From Paraspadella gotoi (lineage: Eukaryota > Chaetognatha): a stretch of 64,000 nucleotides of DNA. Positions 44,576 to 55,663 of the stretch are shown one piece after another. The translations under genes and the position numbers were made by a program. The stretch is from assembly GCA_051294375.1 (NCBI GenBank), contig CM119265.1:28426260-28490259 (forward strand), given 5' to 3'. The stretch's first letter is position 1. Each line of letters opens with the position of its first letter. The notes beneath the pieces were generated by a model. The model was given only the letters and a program-made list of their open reading frames with translations. It searched no databases and had not been told where the DNA came from.

Positions 44576-44647
44576 GCCCAATGTGGGGCTCGAATCCACG
44601 ACTCCGGGATTAGGAGTCCTGTGGTCTACCGACTGAGCTAACCGGGT
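44572..44647 (-). other. Complete antisense tRNA-Lys copy with CCA end
   Basis: On the minus strand ACCCGGT (acceptor 5' strand), TAGCTCAGTCGGTAGACC, anticodon loop with CCT in place of CTT, GATTCGAGCC T loop, ATTGGGCG and CCA. All arms are present, so the whole tRNA was copied. The changed anticodon and the first acceptor base (A for G) suggest decay since insertion. It is not expected to work as a tRNA gene because CCA is part of the DNA and an LTR abuts it. Confidence 0.8.
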
Positions 44648-44746
44648 CTCTAACCTGGGTCTCTTATCTCTTATCCTTCTCTCTCTCTCTATCTCTCTTT
44701 CGCGTGTTCTTTCCAGAATCGAAGGCCGGTAGACGTCGCGGGTCTA

Positions 44747-44996
44747 CAGCTCCTCTTCTCTCTCTTTTCCTCCTCCCTCCTCATCCTCCTCACGGGGATT
44801 CGGGGTCGCGTTCAAGTTTAGGTTCAGTCCATCTTCTCCTCTCTCTTAGACTCTTTCTCTCTCCCTTTTTTTGGGCCTTTTTATATTTTTGGATAGAGTA
44901 TAGAACCCAGTTATGAAATATACTTATTCACCTCCCATTTCCTTCGGTTTCTTCTAGACGTGAGACTTAGTGAGGCCCAGAGCCCACCAGTTAGAG
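44747..44996 (+). repeat. LTR-like unit B, twin of 38157-38402
   Basis: Same 250 bp as unit C, ending CCCACCAGTTAGAG, but without a tRNA piece after it. It lies inside the region between the two 150-bp repeats 44433-44574 and 46378-46535, so relics are nested. Confidence 0.7.
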
Positions 44997-45091
44997 CTTT
45001 CCTCCCAAAAAATCTCGAAATTGACGAAACAAAATTTAAAAACAAAAAAAAAACCTTCACTTCCTTTCACCTTCGGCGACTCTCCAGCAGA

Positions 45092-45232
45092 ATGTCCATC
45101 TTCATGGCGACATTCCCGGTCAACGTCGTCATCCTTCTCCTGATCATCTGCAGCGACCTCAATGGGACTAACGACAATCGTCTTCTCTCTTGCTCTCTCT
45201 TCCCCCTATTTCCTTTTCTGTGTAACTCATGA
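45092..45232 (+). CDS. Possible signal-peptide exon
   Basis: MSIFMATFPVNVVILLLIIC resembles a signal peptide, followed by SDLNGTNDN and a stop at 45232. No splice donor of good quality and no continuation was found. Could be the first exon of a gene whose other exons I missed, or chance. Confidence 0.25.
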   Translation: MSIFMATFPVNVVILLLIICSDLNGTNDNRLLSCSLFPLFPFLCNS

Positions 45233-46377
45233 CCCCCTTTTTTTTTTGAAAAATAGTTATATATTTTTTTAGTTACAATTACAGTTCAAAACAGTGTGTT
45301 ATTGCATGGATTTCCCGTTTCTATTTTACTGTACAACTTCTCGGAAAGTAAATTTTTTTTAATTTTTAATTTTAGATTTTGCTTTAATTTTTTTTTTTGA
45401 AACATAGATTGCTGGAAGTTTATAATTGCATTGTGCGTTTCATCATTTCGTAGTGTGTTTTATTTTTAGTTCAGTATGATTCTCAGTCCTTTTTTCCCAT
45501 TAAATTTCGAATTTTAAAAATTTATTTTTAAAAGTGAAAATTGAAAATTAGTTTTACAGTATGATTTATTGCTAGTTACAAATTTATTTTCTTGCCATCT
45601 CTTCACGTCAAATTCCTGATTTTGAAACCTTTTAAAATAATTTTTAATATTCATTGAAGCGTTTCTAGTTTCATATTTAGTGTGTTTTAATTGTTAGTTT
45701 TGCTTTAATTCATCTTTCCCCTTTAAGTATCCTTTTGTTTTTGTTTTTTTTATGAAACAACTCCCTTTTTTTATTTTTAATTTGATTTTGATTTTGATTG
45801 TTTATTTTTTTTTGCAAAAAAAATAAAGAAAAACAAAACAAAAAAATATAAATTTTGACTATTAAAAGTAGCGTGTCTTTCCCACCCCTTGAGCAATTGT
45901 ACCCCCCATCCCTCCCCAAAAGCCAACCTCGCTGACGAGACTCAAGGCGACGTCCGGTTCCGCCCTCTCCGACCAGCGCCTCGTCCAAACCAACCAATGA
46001 GGAGCCTAAGACGACATTCCCCCCCACCCCCCAAACATCGCGTCCACCCCACCAATCCGCCTGACCCGGCTGGCGTCCGCCTCTGCCCCTGACTTTCCAC
46101 AAGCTCCACGCCCACACCAAGATGATGGCGACGCCCACCTGTGACATTCAAGACCCAAGTGGGCGTCTCTGACCAAGAGAGGGGCACAAGATAGAGGCTC
46201 ACCCTATCACCAGGGCCTTCCCTCTCCCGCCGGGCTTCCTCTTCCTCCTCTCAACGTCCCCCTCCTCCTCCTCCTCTCGTCGCCTCCTCCTCCTCATCCC
46301 TGGGAGTGCATCGGGCTTCCTCTCTCTCGGACGGCACTCACGGCGCAAGGGCTACCAAGACCGCGCGATCCCCTTTT
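45233..46377. other. Retroelement interior remnant, no intact gene
   Basis: T-rich to 45880, then a GC-rich, Pro-rich stretch to 46350 with short frames on both strands but no recognisable gag, protease or polymerase motif. Confidence 0.45.
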
Positions 46378-46535
46378 CCTCTCTCTCTTTTTCCTTTGTA
46401 GTGTATTTGCTGTGGCCTTAACCCCTTTTTATTATTACATCTTTACCAGCAGATGTCTACATATTTACCTTACTTACCTCTTTTACTTGGTGAGAGGGTA
46501 GTCAGAACCTATTCTAGCCAGTTATCCTATCTTCC
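46378..46535 (+). repeat. Second copy of the 150-bp LTR end
   Basis: Direct repeat of 44433-44574 (TGCTGTGGCCTTAACCCC, TTTACTTGGTGAGAGGG, CAGTTATCCTATCTTC). Together they could be the right ends of two LTRs of one ~2-kb non-autonomous element, though the left parts do not match. Confidence 0.7.
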
Positions 46536-47582
46536 GAGCACTTACTTCTACAGTTTTTTTAATTTGCCGATTTTCCAACGTTCGCCATTTTAAGCTCGTA
46601 GAGAAGATAATAGAATTGAAAGAATTGAAACAATTGAGAGTGATTGCCGTGTATGATCTGGCAATAAACTAAACAAAAGAATCAGCTGCTCAGCGTTGCC
46701 GAGTTTTCCATTTACAACAAATAAGCGGTGATTCATCCTTTTTCTCTCCACAAATTTTATAATAAAAAAATGAGAAAAAAAATTAAAAAAACAAATAAAT
46801 GCAGTTCACAAATGAATAAATGGTATAAACCCAAAAATAGAAGAAAATTATGGAAAATGATTCCTCGTTCTCTTATTGGCCAATCACATCGAGGATGGGC
46901 CAATAGCAAAGCGGTCTCGAGCCTCTATTTCATCTTTAATTTACTCTGTTCGAAAATTGATACCGTCATTTGTATATTTGGTGTTGCAATCCCTGACTGC
47001 TTCCTTGAATATGGCGGCAGCGATGATATTATAGACTTATAAAAATAAAGAAGTTCGTTTTTTAGCTTAATCAACAAAATGAGGTAATTACCACACTTTT
47101 TGGTACAAATTATTTTAGTAAAAACCTAAATACGTACTACAATGTACTTTGAAAGCTCTACTTTCAGATTTAAATTCACTCAATATCTCCAGTTTTACGT
47201 GTGATGACATCGCAATCAGTAGCAATGATGTTGTCATTTTGAAACAGTTCTCCCCTTTCTATGTAATCACAGTTATTTGTGCATACTGCATAGGAATGTA
47301 GGAATGTAGAAAAACGCGTAAAACATAACAAATAAAAAAACAAAAAACAAAGGATTCTTTTTTTTGCCAAAGGCAAAACATCCTTTTCAAAGTCTTTGGG
47401 AAAAACTTTCATAAAATACTCGTTTCTTTGTCTGTTTGTCTTTGTCTCGTTCTCTTTGTCTCTTTGTCCTTGTCTCTTTGTCCTCTAATCAAATGTCTCT
47501 CTTACTTGATTTAGCACGACTTTCGTCTCGAGCCCAAGCTTTGTCTTTCTTTTAAAGTCCCTTCTTTACCCCAATCACCGTG
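46536..47582. other. Spacer, no gene seen
   Basis: AT-rich DNA, with a (TTTGTC)n-like stretch at 47425-47485 just past the 3' end of the minus-strand receptor gene. It probably includes that gene's 3' UTR. Confidence 0.45.
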
Positions 47583-50500
47583 TCACTTCCCCAAGAGACT
47601 CCTCCGCAGCCCAATCTCGTCTTCAACGACGGGCCACACTTTCAAAGCCGCCGCCAAATTCTTCTTCGAGGGAAATGATTCGAAGACGACGGAAGATTCC
47701 ACTTCTTTTTTCTTCAATGGAGGAGGAAGGAAGAAGACGACGCGAATCTTTCGAGAGAGGAAGAGATCGTGGATGATGGGAAAGGCCAATCTGAATAGAA
47801 CATTGAAAGAAAAGACAATGAGTAAGGCTAATCTGAATAGAAAATTGAAAGGAAAGCCAATGAGTAAGGCTAATCTGAATAGAAAATTGAAAGGAAAGCC
47901 AATGAGTAAGGCTAATCTGAATAGAAAATTGAAAGGAAAGCCAATGAGTAAGGCCTCTGAATAGAAAATGAAAGGAAAGCCATCATAAGGCCAATCTGAA
48001 TAGAAAATTGAAAGGAAAGCCAATGATTAAGGCTAATCTGAATAAAAAATTGAAAGTAAAGCCTATGAGTAAGGCCAATCTGAATTAAAAAAAATCTTAA
48101 AAGCATAAGGATCGTCGCAATCGCATAAGAAAAATATGGATTGACAACAAATTTTGATACTAAAAAAAATAAAATTTGAGAAAAGAAAATTAATTTATAA
48201 ACAGAAAGAAAAATTATATTTTATAAATTATAAATTAAAGTTACAGTTTCTGAAAAAAAAGAAAACAAATTATCAAAAAATAAATTAATCAGCAGACGCA
48301 GCCCCTGAGGAAAAAAAACCAAAAAAAAACCTGATGTTGCGATAGCAAAATGATAACATACACGAATGCGATGCTTATTTTTATGAGTTCAATCCTATTT
48401 CAATTTTTTTTTAATAAAAACGCAGAGAGAGAGAGAGAGAGAGAAAAGAAAGAATTCAAAAGGCAGCAGCAGAAGCAGCAGGAGAAAAGAGAGAAAAAGA
48501 ATAAGCCCCTGCAGAGCCAGCTGCAGACTCGTTTTTTCCTATGATTATGAATCAGTGATGAGGGAAAAGAGAGATGTAATTAAAAGAGAAAAGAGAGAGA
48601 GAAAGAAATATGAAAATAAAAGAAAAAAAATTTGTTTGTTTTGATAAAACGTAAACAAAACATATTTAATAACTGTCCAGACTCAATTTTAAGCACATCG
48701 ATGATGAGAGGCTGTATATAAATTTTCAGCTTCATAAACCCAAATTTAATCATAAAAAAGGCGATCTATAATTTGGAACGCCGACGACGACAACGACGAC
48801 GACGACGCCACTTATGGGCAAAAGCGATACAATATCGTCGCAAACGCTAAGCGATTGCGACGATAAAAAATGGAAAGAGGCAAATTATGAAGCCCAATCT
48901 GAATAGAAAATGGAGGGAAGGCTAATTATGAAGGTCAATCTGAATAGAAAATTGAAGGAAGGCTAATTAGGAAGGCCAACCTGAATAAAAAATTGAAAGG
49001 AAAGCCAATGAATAAAAAATGGAAAGAAAGGCAAATTAGAAAGGCTAATAAACAGAGAAGAAAATGATTATTTGGGGATTAGAAAAAAATTAGGAAAATA
49101 TTAGAAAAAGATTAGGAAAAAATTAGGAAAAGATTAAAAAAATATCATGAAAAGATGAGGAAAAAAATTAGGAAAAGATTAGGAAAGAATGAGGAAATGA
49201 AATGATAAAGAGAACCTTACCTTCCGCTTCTTTCTTGCAGCCGCGCCATCTTCCCTTCCTCCTCCTCCTCCTCCTCCTTCGCCTCCAAATATTCCAGCGT
49301 CAAATACACCACAGCCGCTTCCGCCGCCTCAGCCGCGTCGGCGACGGCGTCCGACGCGGCCACCCCCACCGGCCACGCGGCGCCGTTTTCCACGAGGACG
49401 TCGAGACCGCGCCGACGCAGCGGCGCCGCCACGCGGGCGTCGGCGTCGTCGACGGCGTCGTAGGAGCAGAGGACGAGTACAGCGGCGCCGGGATCTAGAT
49501 GGCGCCGGTCCAGCAGCGCCTGAAGGAGACGGAGCCGGATCCGGCGCCGATGGAGGAAGACGACGATGAGAGAGACGACGACGAAGCCGACGACGACGCC
49601 GGAAACGATGGCGCGAGGACGAGGGTCGTCGGCGGAGCGGAGAGAATAAGAGGCCAAAGGGGCTGTGGAAGGGGCGGGGGTTAAGAGGGAGGGGTAAGGA
49701 AGGTGGTGGAGGAGAGTTAGGAAGGGGTGGTGGAGGAGGGAAAGGGGGAGGAAGAAGAGGTGGAGGAAAAAGAGAAGGAGGAAAATGAGACTTAAACCTT
49801 TTATAAAGTTTTTTTTTTTTTTTTTTTTTTAGAGAAGCCTTTTTCTGACTCATGTAGTCATTTTAATAAACGCTCCTGTTTAGACTTTATATTACAGGAT
49901 TTTTACATTTTGACTATTTTGAAACAAATTATATTTAGACATTTTATACTACTTTGGGGCAAATATTCGTTTTTTTAAAGCCTAGTATTTTTTTGGGGGG
50001 GAAGCCATTTGGAGACCCTTAGAAGCTTAGATCCTTTGGCCCCAAGGACCTTAGACCCATAGAATCTTAGACCCATATGAGCCTAGAGCCTGATACCATT
50101 AGAGCCTAAGAGCATTAGACTATTAGATCCTGAGAACCTTAAAACCCCTTAGTCCCTTAGACCCTGAAGCCTTAGACCATTGAGCCTTAAACCCTTTGCC
50201 CTCTCACCTTTCCATCCATTCCCCGTTCTTCCTAAGTCGACAATCCATTTCCCCTTCGATAGAATCTTCGCTCCAGTCTATCTCGTAGTCATTATCGAAT
50301 CTACAGGGCGAACAGGAGCAAGAAGTGGAGCAACGCGTAGAGTTGAGATCAGAGGAAGAAGATGAAGACGACGGACGCCACCACCAGTGAAGGCAGCAGC
50401 GGCCGCTGCGGGGACAGGAGGCGGAGCAGGTGAGCCGCTCTGCCGCGCCGGGATGCAGGGCCAAGCGGCGGCGGCGTTGAGGCTGCAGGAAAGTATTTTT

Positions 50501-50890
50501 ATGTTTTTTTTTTTTTTTTATTTTCATGATTTATTTGCTAAATCATTTCCGCATCGCTCTAATCAGCTTCTTATTTCATCACTGACCCCATCACTCACCC
50601 ACTTACCTGCACCCCATCTCCTCCTTTAGGGCAGCAAGCCCCCTTCACTCCATCAATGCAGATAACGAACGAGGCCTCCCTTTCTCCAGCACGGCATTTT
50701 AGACTAAGGTGAGGGAATTGTCCGCCGAAGCAACGGGTAGGGTCGGGCCGACCGCTGCCCACGGTGAGATCGAGGTAAGGCGATCCTTGGTGAGAATAGA
50801 AGCGGGTAGGGACGGATTCGAGGCTTGGGGAGTAGGAGGAAGTCGGTTGCCAAGTGGAGGGGGATGTTTCGACGAGCCACTCCACGTCGG
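47583..50890 (-). CDS. Single-pass receptor with TIR/SEFIR-like cytoplasmic domain (3' exons)
   Basis: Exons in transcript order: 50890-50607, 50482-50208, 49662-49221, 47790-47583. The first two encode extracellular-type sequence (VEWLVETSPSTWQPTSSY; then LTCSASC, SGRCCLHWWW, CSTSCSCSPC and DNDYEIDWSEDS). The third has a membrane span (AIVSGVVVGFVVVSLIVVFL) followed by HRRRIRLRL, then a TIR/SEFIR-like pattern: AVLVLCSYD, LRRRGLDVLVE, AEAAVVYLTLEYLEA. The last exon joins in phase 2 and gives LAFPIIHDLFLSRKIRVVFF and a C-terminal helix, a fit for the end of such a domain. This points to an IL-17-receptor-like or Toll/IL-1R-like signalling protein. Phase between exons 2 and 3 does not match, so a small exon or base error is missing there; the signal-peptide exon is not found. 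Confidence 0.5.
47784..48110 (+). repeat. 42-bp minisatellite carrying splice acceptors
   Basis: About seven units of GGCTAATCTGAATAGAAAAT plus TGAAAGGAAAGCCAATGAGTAA. On the minus strand each unit holds a pyrimidine tract ending TTCTATTCAG, the same acceptor used by the last receptor exon at 47790. The nearest units are 42 bp apart and in frame with that exon. More diverged units lie at 48890-49050. Confidence 0.85.
48425..48545 (+). repeat. Segment K, copy 1 (KRQQQKQQEKREKK-coding)
   Basis: Encodes FKRQQQKQQEKREKKNKPLQ after a GA tract. It is matched at 53856-53950 by sequence encoding IKRQQQKQQEKREKKKKSLQ. It lies in the last intron of the receptor gene on the opposite strand. Probably a captured or duplicated gene fragment spread by a mobile element. 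Confidence 0.7.
48880..49060 (+). repeat. Diverged units of the 42-bp minisatellite
   Basis: Repeats of GAAGGCCAATCTGAATAGAA with spacing of about 40 bp, related to the array at 47784-48110, within the same intron. Confidence 0.7.
49663..50207. other. Receptor intron with degenerate CTTAGACCC repeats
   Basis: Between 50005 and 50195 a ~10-13-bp motif (CCTTAGACCC-like) is repeated many times with variation. A T tract (49809-49830) and a GGGGGAGG-rich part precede it. A missing small receptor exon should lie here. Confidence 0.5.
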
Positions 50891-51064
50891 CTGGGGGAGA
50901 GAGAGGAAAGGGGAAATCGGGGGAGAGATAAAACGGTTAAGGAAATAAAATAATTTGAGGCCAAATTAATGATAAATATCCCGGACTATAAATACTGTTA
51001 AATAGCAACATTAGGTGTAGGGAACCATAACGAGGGGGGGGGGAAATTGAACAAAAGAAACTCG

Positions 51065-51136
51065 TGTCTCGGCTCCGGCTCCACATCCCTGGTTCTGGAA
51101 TGTCTCGGCTCCGGCTCCACATCCCTGGTTCTGGAA
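51065..51136 (+). repeat. 36-bp tandem duplication
   Basis: TCTCGGCTCCGGCTCCACAT and CCCTGGTTCTGGAATG occur twice in tandem without a visible difference. Confidence 0.9.
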
Positions 51137-52961
51137 TGTGAATGAATACTTTTTAATTTAATTATTCATTCAATTGAAAAATAGGCTACATATCTCGACT
51201 TTCTTTTGAAAGGCTATTGTGGGTTAAGGGCTTCATGCCTCTTGCAAGATAAAGTAACTATATAACAGTACCCAGGACCCAGGAATAATAAAGTCGAGTT
51301 TATCAACTCCCAGAGCGCCTGTCTTTCTTATCAAGAAGTGGCAAAATACTGGCCTTATTTTCGCGGAACACCCAATTTCATCTTAATTTTTTTTAATGAA
51401 AGATTAAATTGGAAGTAAAGGTTAAATATTAAGTTAATGATTAATAATAATAATTTGGTTAATGATTATTAGGATGAAGTGAAAGTTTGGAATCAAAATT
51501 TAGCAGTTATATCTTGAAAACTATCATATTAATGAATAGTAATCTATAGTTATTTTTCTTTTTTCACAAATATAATAGCCCAGTCAGTTTATTTTGTATA
51601 TACAATGTCAAAATTAAAATTTTTTTTAATTATGAGAAACTGATTCAGATTCCTCGTTAAAAGTTAATAAAACAAAATAATAAAATTATAAAAAACTATA
51701 TTTTTAAGCTAGAAATTGAAAATTGGCATTTTAAATATAGTTTTTTTACATTTTTAGCCTAGTTAATGAAAGAATTTAAAAAAAATTATAATTTCAAAAA
51801 AATTCAAATTCGATCTTAAAATTTAAAAATTCGCAACTTAAAATTTTAGCCTATTATATATTTATTATTATATATAAATATAGCTCACTGGTGCCCACTA
51901 ATGTACAAAATTAAAAAATAAATTTACCAAAATATTTTTTATTGGTTTTTATTTTCATAATTTATATGCTAAATTTTAATTTTCTAAAATTTTATCATTT
52001 TCACATCACTCTAATGATTAGAGTTAAAGATGAAAGCTAGAGATTAGGAATAAGGGTTTAGGATTATATTAGGGTTTAAGATTAGAGTTCCGATAACCGT
52101 TAACTGGTAACGGTTATTAACGGTTAAAAATAATTTTAACTTAACCGTTAATATATTTATTTTAATGGTTAAATTCGGTTAATTTTCAAATGTGATTTTT
52201 TAGTACGAAATCTTTAAATTTAAAAAAAAAACTATTTTTTTCCTATCCTCTCTTATTTTCCTCTCCCCTTCTCACCATATTTTTACCCCTCTCTCTCTTC
52301 TCCACTTTTTCTCTGCTTTTTTCCTTTGTTATTTTCTTCTTTTTTTTCTATCCTAATCTCTCTCTTATTCTTTCTTCCCCTTTATTTAACTCCTCCCGTT
52401 TCTTTCTTTTTCTTTCTCACTTTTCCCCTTTTTCTTTTCCTCTTTCTTTTCTCTCCTTTTTTCTCCCTTTTATTTTACCCTTTTCCTTTTTTTCGCCCTC
52501 CCATATAATAATAAATAATCAAGTTAGCTAAAAATAAATAATCCCTCTTATTTGACTTTTTTTCTCTTTTTCTTTCCCTTTTAAAATTAACAAAGAAGCA
52601 AATGAAATGAAACCGAATGAATGAAAAAAAATTAATAAAAAACCAAATACAAAAAATTATTATAAAAAATTTAAAAATTGATAATAGAAGAAACGAATCT
52701 TAAAAAAGACATTAAGGCTAACTAAAACTTTCCTTCAATAATGATGATATACTTTTTAATTAACTGAAAAATATATTTATTAATCAATAAATCTTTTGAT
52801 CAATCGATAAATCAATCAGTCTATCAATAAATTAAAATTCATATTTATGGTCAAAGACCATTGGTCATTAAAGTGTAGTAAAATTTCTAAATTTAAATTT
52901 AATTAAAATTCTAAAAGTGAGGAACGAACAATATTATACTAATGAACATTTATGTAATAAA
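51137..52961. other. AT-rich intergenic DNA
   Basis: No gene seen. A pyrimidine-rich block (52230-52510) gives a spurious Phe/Leu frame. A block of AACCGTTAAC-like sequence at 52085-52190 recurs inverted near 58495-58590. Confidence 0.55.
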
Positions 52962-53036
52962 AACAAGTTTGAGCAAACAATGTCGGATCTACCCACGATC
53001 ATTATCGGTAATAATTAATTATTAATTAATTAATAA

Positions 53037-53249
53037 TTAATTCAAGTTAATTAATTATTTAATTAATTAATAATTAATTTATTCAAGTTAATTATTTAAT
53101 TAATTAGGCAATTAATTAATTAATTAATTTGATCAGAAATGTTTGTTTTGATTGATTAATTGTTTAATTAATTATTGATTAATTAATTAAATAATTAACT
53201 TGAATAAATTAATTATTAATTAATTAAATAATTAATTAACTTGAATTAA
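53037..53249. repeat. Long AT-rich palindrome, 70-bp arms
   Basis: Arms 53037-53106 and 53180-53249 are perfect reverse complements around a 73-base centre. Made of TTAATTAA-type steps with CAAGTT landmarks, it could form a long hairpin or cruciform. Confidence 0.85.
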
Positions 53250-53404
53250 GTATTAATTAATTAATTGACTAATTGATTAATTAACTGATTAATTATTTGA
53301 TTAATTAATACATCTTGCATTTACATTTAAAATAAAAGAAAAAAGAAGCATAATCAATTAGTGAAATAGGTTCTTTGTATTTTCCATTTAAACTCATTTC
53401 CACT

Positions 53405-53700
53405 CAAACGATTCCATCGAAACTTGATTTCCAGTTTAATCACACACTTTTCTACCCAAATATTAAAGTTCAAATAGTGAAATTTATTTTTTTATTTTTT
53501 TTCAATTTAAACTCATTTCTACTTGACGATTCCATCGAAACTTAATATACAGCTCAATCACACACTTCTCTACCCACACACAAAATTTCATTCCAATCCA
53601 TCCTTTCAATCACGAGTAATTGGTGTTTTTTGCTAAGGTGGGATGGACGGACGGACAGACGGACGGACGGACAGACAGACAGACGGACATCTTTTTTTTG
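53405..53700 (+). repeat. Dispersed repeat D, two tandem blocks plus GGAC tail
   Basis: Two tandem copies of the ATTCCATCGAAACTTGATTT...ACACACTT..TACCCA block about 120 bp apart, then TCACGAGTAATTGGTG and (GGAC/AGAC)n, as at 3825-4015 and 57399-57690. Confidence 0.8.
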
Positions 53701-53823
53701 CATAATTAATCATAATTCGATGTTCTGACATGATATAAGTGACTGCCCGACAATATTGAGGGAGCGGACCGACAAAGTGAATTATAGAGTCGGGATCTGC
53801 TGAAAGCAGATCCGACTAAAAAT

Positions 53824-54120
53824 ATGAGTCATGCAGAGGCAGCCAGAAAAAAGAAAGATATCAAAAGGCAGCAGCAGAAGCAGCAGGAGAAAAGAGAGAA
53901 AAAGAAAAAGTCCCTGCAGAGCCAGCTGCAGGCTCGTTTTTTTCCCGATGAATCAGCACTAAAAATGATCATAAAAATGATGCAAGTAAAAAAAATGATG
54001 CAAGTTAAAAAAATGATGCAAATTGAAAAAATTATGTGAGTTGAAAAAATTATGTGAGTTGAAAAAATTAAGTGAGTGGAAAAAATGATGCGAATTGAAA
54101 AAATGATGCGAGTTAAAAAA
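53824..54120 (+). repeat. Segment K copy 2 and 18-bp minisatellite
   Basis: An open frame starts MSHAEAARKKKDIKRQQQKQ and matches the fragment at 48425-48545; it then runs into about eight 18-bp units (AAAAATGATGCAAGTTAA-like). The reading frame is a captured fragment rather than a full gene. Confidence 0.7.
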
Positions 54121-54204
54121 CATTTTAAAAAAAATTGTGATTTATCATCTGATTATCTGATTAATTATCATAGGCAGATCCGACATTGTTTGCTCAAACT
54201 TGTT

Positions 54205-55660
54205 GAAAAAAATGTTTACTTTATTTTACGAGCAATTCTAATACGGTCTTAAAATTTAATAACAAATTAATTTCAATTCATTACAATATATAAATATAGC
54301 TTAAAGGTTTCAAGTAATGTATAAAATTATAAAAAAAATCACAAGCTATTTTAAGACACTTTAATTGTACTTAGGCTAAAAGGGCAAAATAGGCAATTTT
54401 TTTTTCTTGTAATCTTGTAATTCACAGAAACTGATGATGTTACATTCTTGTTAATTTTAATTTTTTTTCTTATATTTTGTATTTCATGTATTTATCTGTA
54501 ATTTAATTTGTTTTTGTTTAAAGAAAAAACAAAAACTGAGTTGTAATTGAAAATATGCTTGTTTTTATTTAATGAAAATATTTTTCTAATGAACGATTAT
54601 TAATTATATTACATTTATAAAATATAGTCTCGTCTCTTACACTTGGATGGAACTTTCACGTCTTCCAGACCATTCTTGCTAGATTAACCCAGTTTGCCCG
54701 CAACCTCCGCCACCAACGCAGCGAACTGATGCCGATGCTGTGTTCGTCCAAGACTCGACAGCTGCTAATTAAAGTTTTAAACATTAGGACACCCCAGAGA
54801 GACCGGTGAACAGCTTCGTGATCGTAATAGAGCTGTGGATGCCTAAGCTAGCGCTGGAAATGTCATCCAGTTTTGGTCTGAGACGACAACGATGACAATG
54901 TCTTTGATGGAGAGCATTGTCTAGTCATCGTCTCTGCAGGGTTTGAACCCTCTTTCTTTCCTCCACTCTTGGGTGACTAGCCATCTCGTATAATGAGACA
55001 TATATCTTCGAGAGTTTAATATTTTTATGAACTTAAAATAATTGATAATCAATGTAAATAAAAGATTTTTCATAGAGATTCGATCTCGGGAGTTTCGGCC
55101 CACATCAATTTGCTTAGTGGAAGGCGCCACTCTGTTTCACAACATTTATATATTCACTTTTACAATTTATCTATTGTAGTATGTCAATAACATTTTTAAA
55201 ACAAAAGACACTATAACACATAGTTTAATAGGTGTCATCACTAGTTCTATTATGTTCATTATTGTTATCTACATTTCCATTGTTAAGTCTTTAACCTTCA
55301 CAAAGTATTTCTCTTAATGTCATTTATGTTTACTACTTCATTTGTTGATATTTATTGATTTCGTTAATGTTTATTTGTATTAATGTTACTGTTTACAATA
55401 TTGTGTAATATAGATATTTTGATTGCTTGTCGGTAAAAGCAGCCAGAATATCTATATGCTTTGATTATTTTATTAAGGCCTGTTTTCAGGAATGAACAAA
55501 TGAAACTTTTGTTCCGGAGAATATTTTATTATTCATACGAACTTTGGAGTCAAATCGTTTTAGCCACATTGGTGAAACCGACGCAGAACTGTAACGCCTC
55601 CATCATTCCGCGAGGCGTCACCCAACCTCTCGACGAAAAGCCAATGAAACCGGACCTCTA
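54205..55660. other. AT-rich spacer with tRNA-like pieces
   Basis: At 54900-54985 the minus strand reads TGGCTAGTCACCC and, about 35 bases on, GGTTCAAACC, a possible SINE head. At 55078-55140 there is GATTCGATCTCGGG and GGCGCCACTCTG, recalling the tRNA-Lys units. Neither is complete. Confidence 0.35.
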
Positions 55661-55663
55661 AGC

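Larger units (their letters stand above)
52962..54204. mobile_element. Non-autonomous DNA transposon with 29-bp terminal inverted repeats
   Basis: AACAAGTTTGAGCAAACAAT plus GTCGGATCT at 52962-52990 is exactly inverted at 54176-54204. The 1243-bp interior has no transposase. It contains a 70-bp perfect palindrome (53037-53249), two copies of repeat D, a hairpin GTCGGGATCTGC...GCAGATCCGAC at 53790-53817, segment K (53824-53950) and an 18-bp tandem repeat. No clear target duplication could be read. Class unassigned. Confidence 0.75.

Noticed and set aside
47176-47412. 78-codon minus-strand frame
   Set aside because: No start context, splice sites or recognisable domain; AT-rich composition as expected by chance.
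49329-49853. Arg/Pro-rich 174-codon minus-strand frame
   Set aside because: Another frame of the same strand as the receptor exon; its composition is an effect of GC bias, and the receptor frame has a membrane span.
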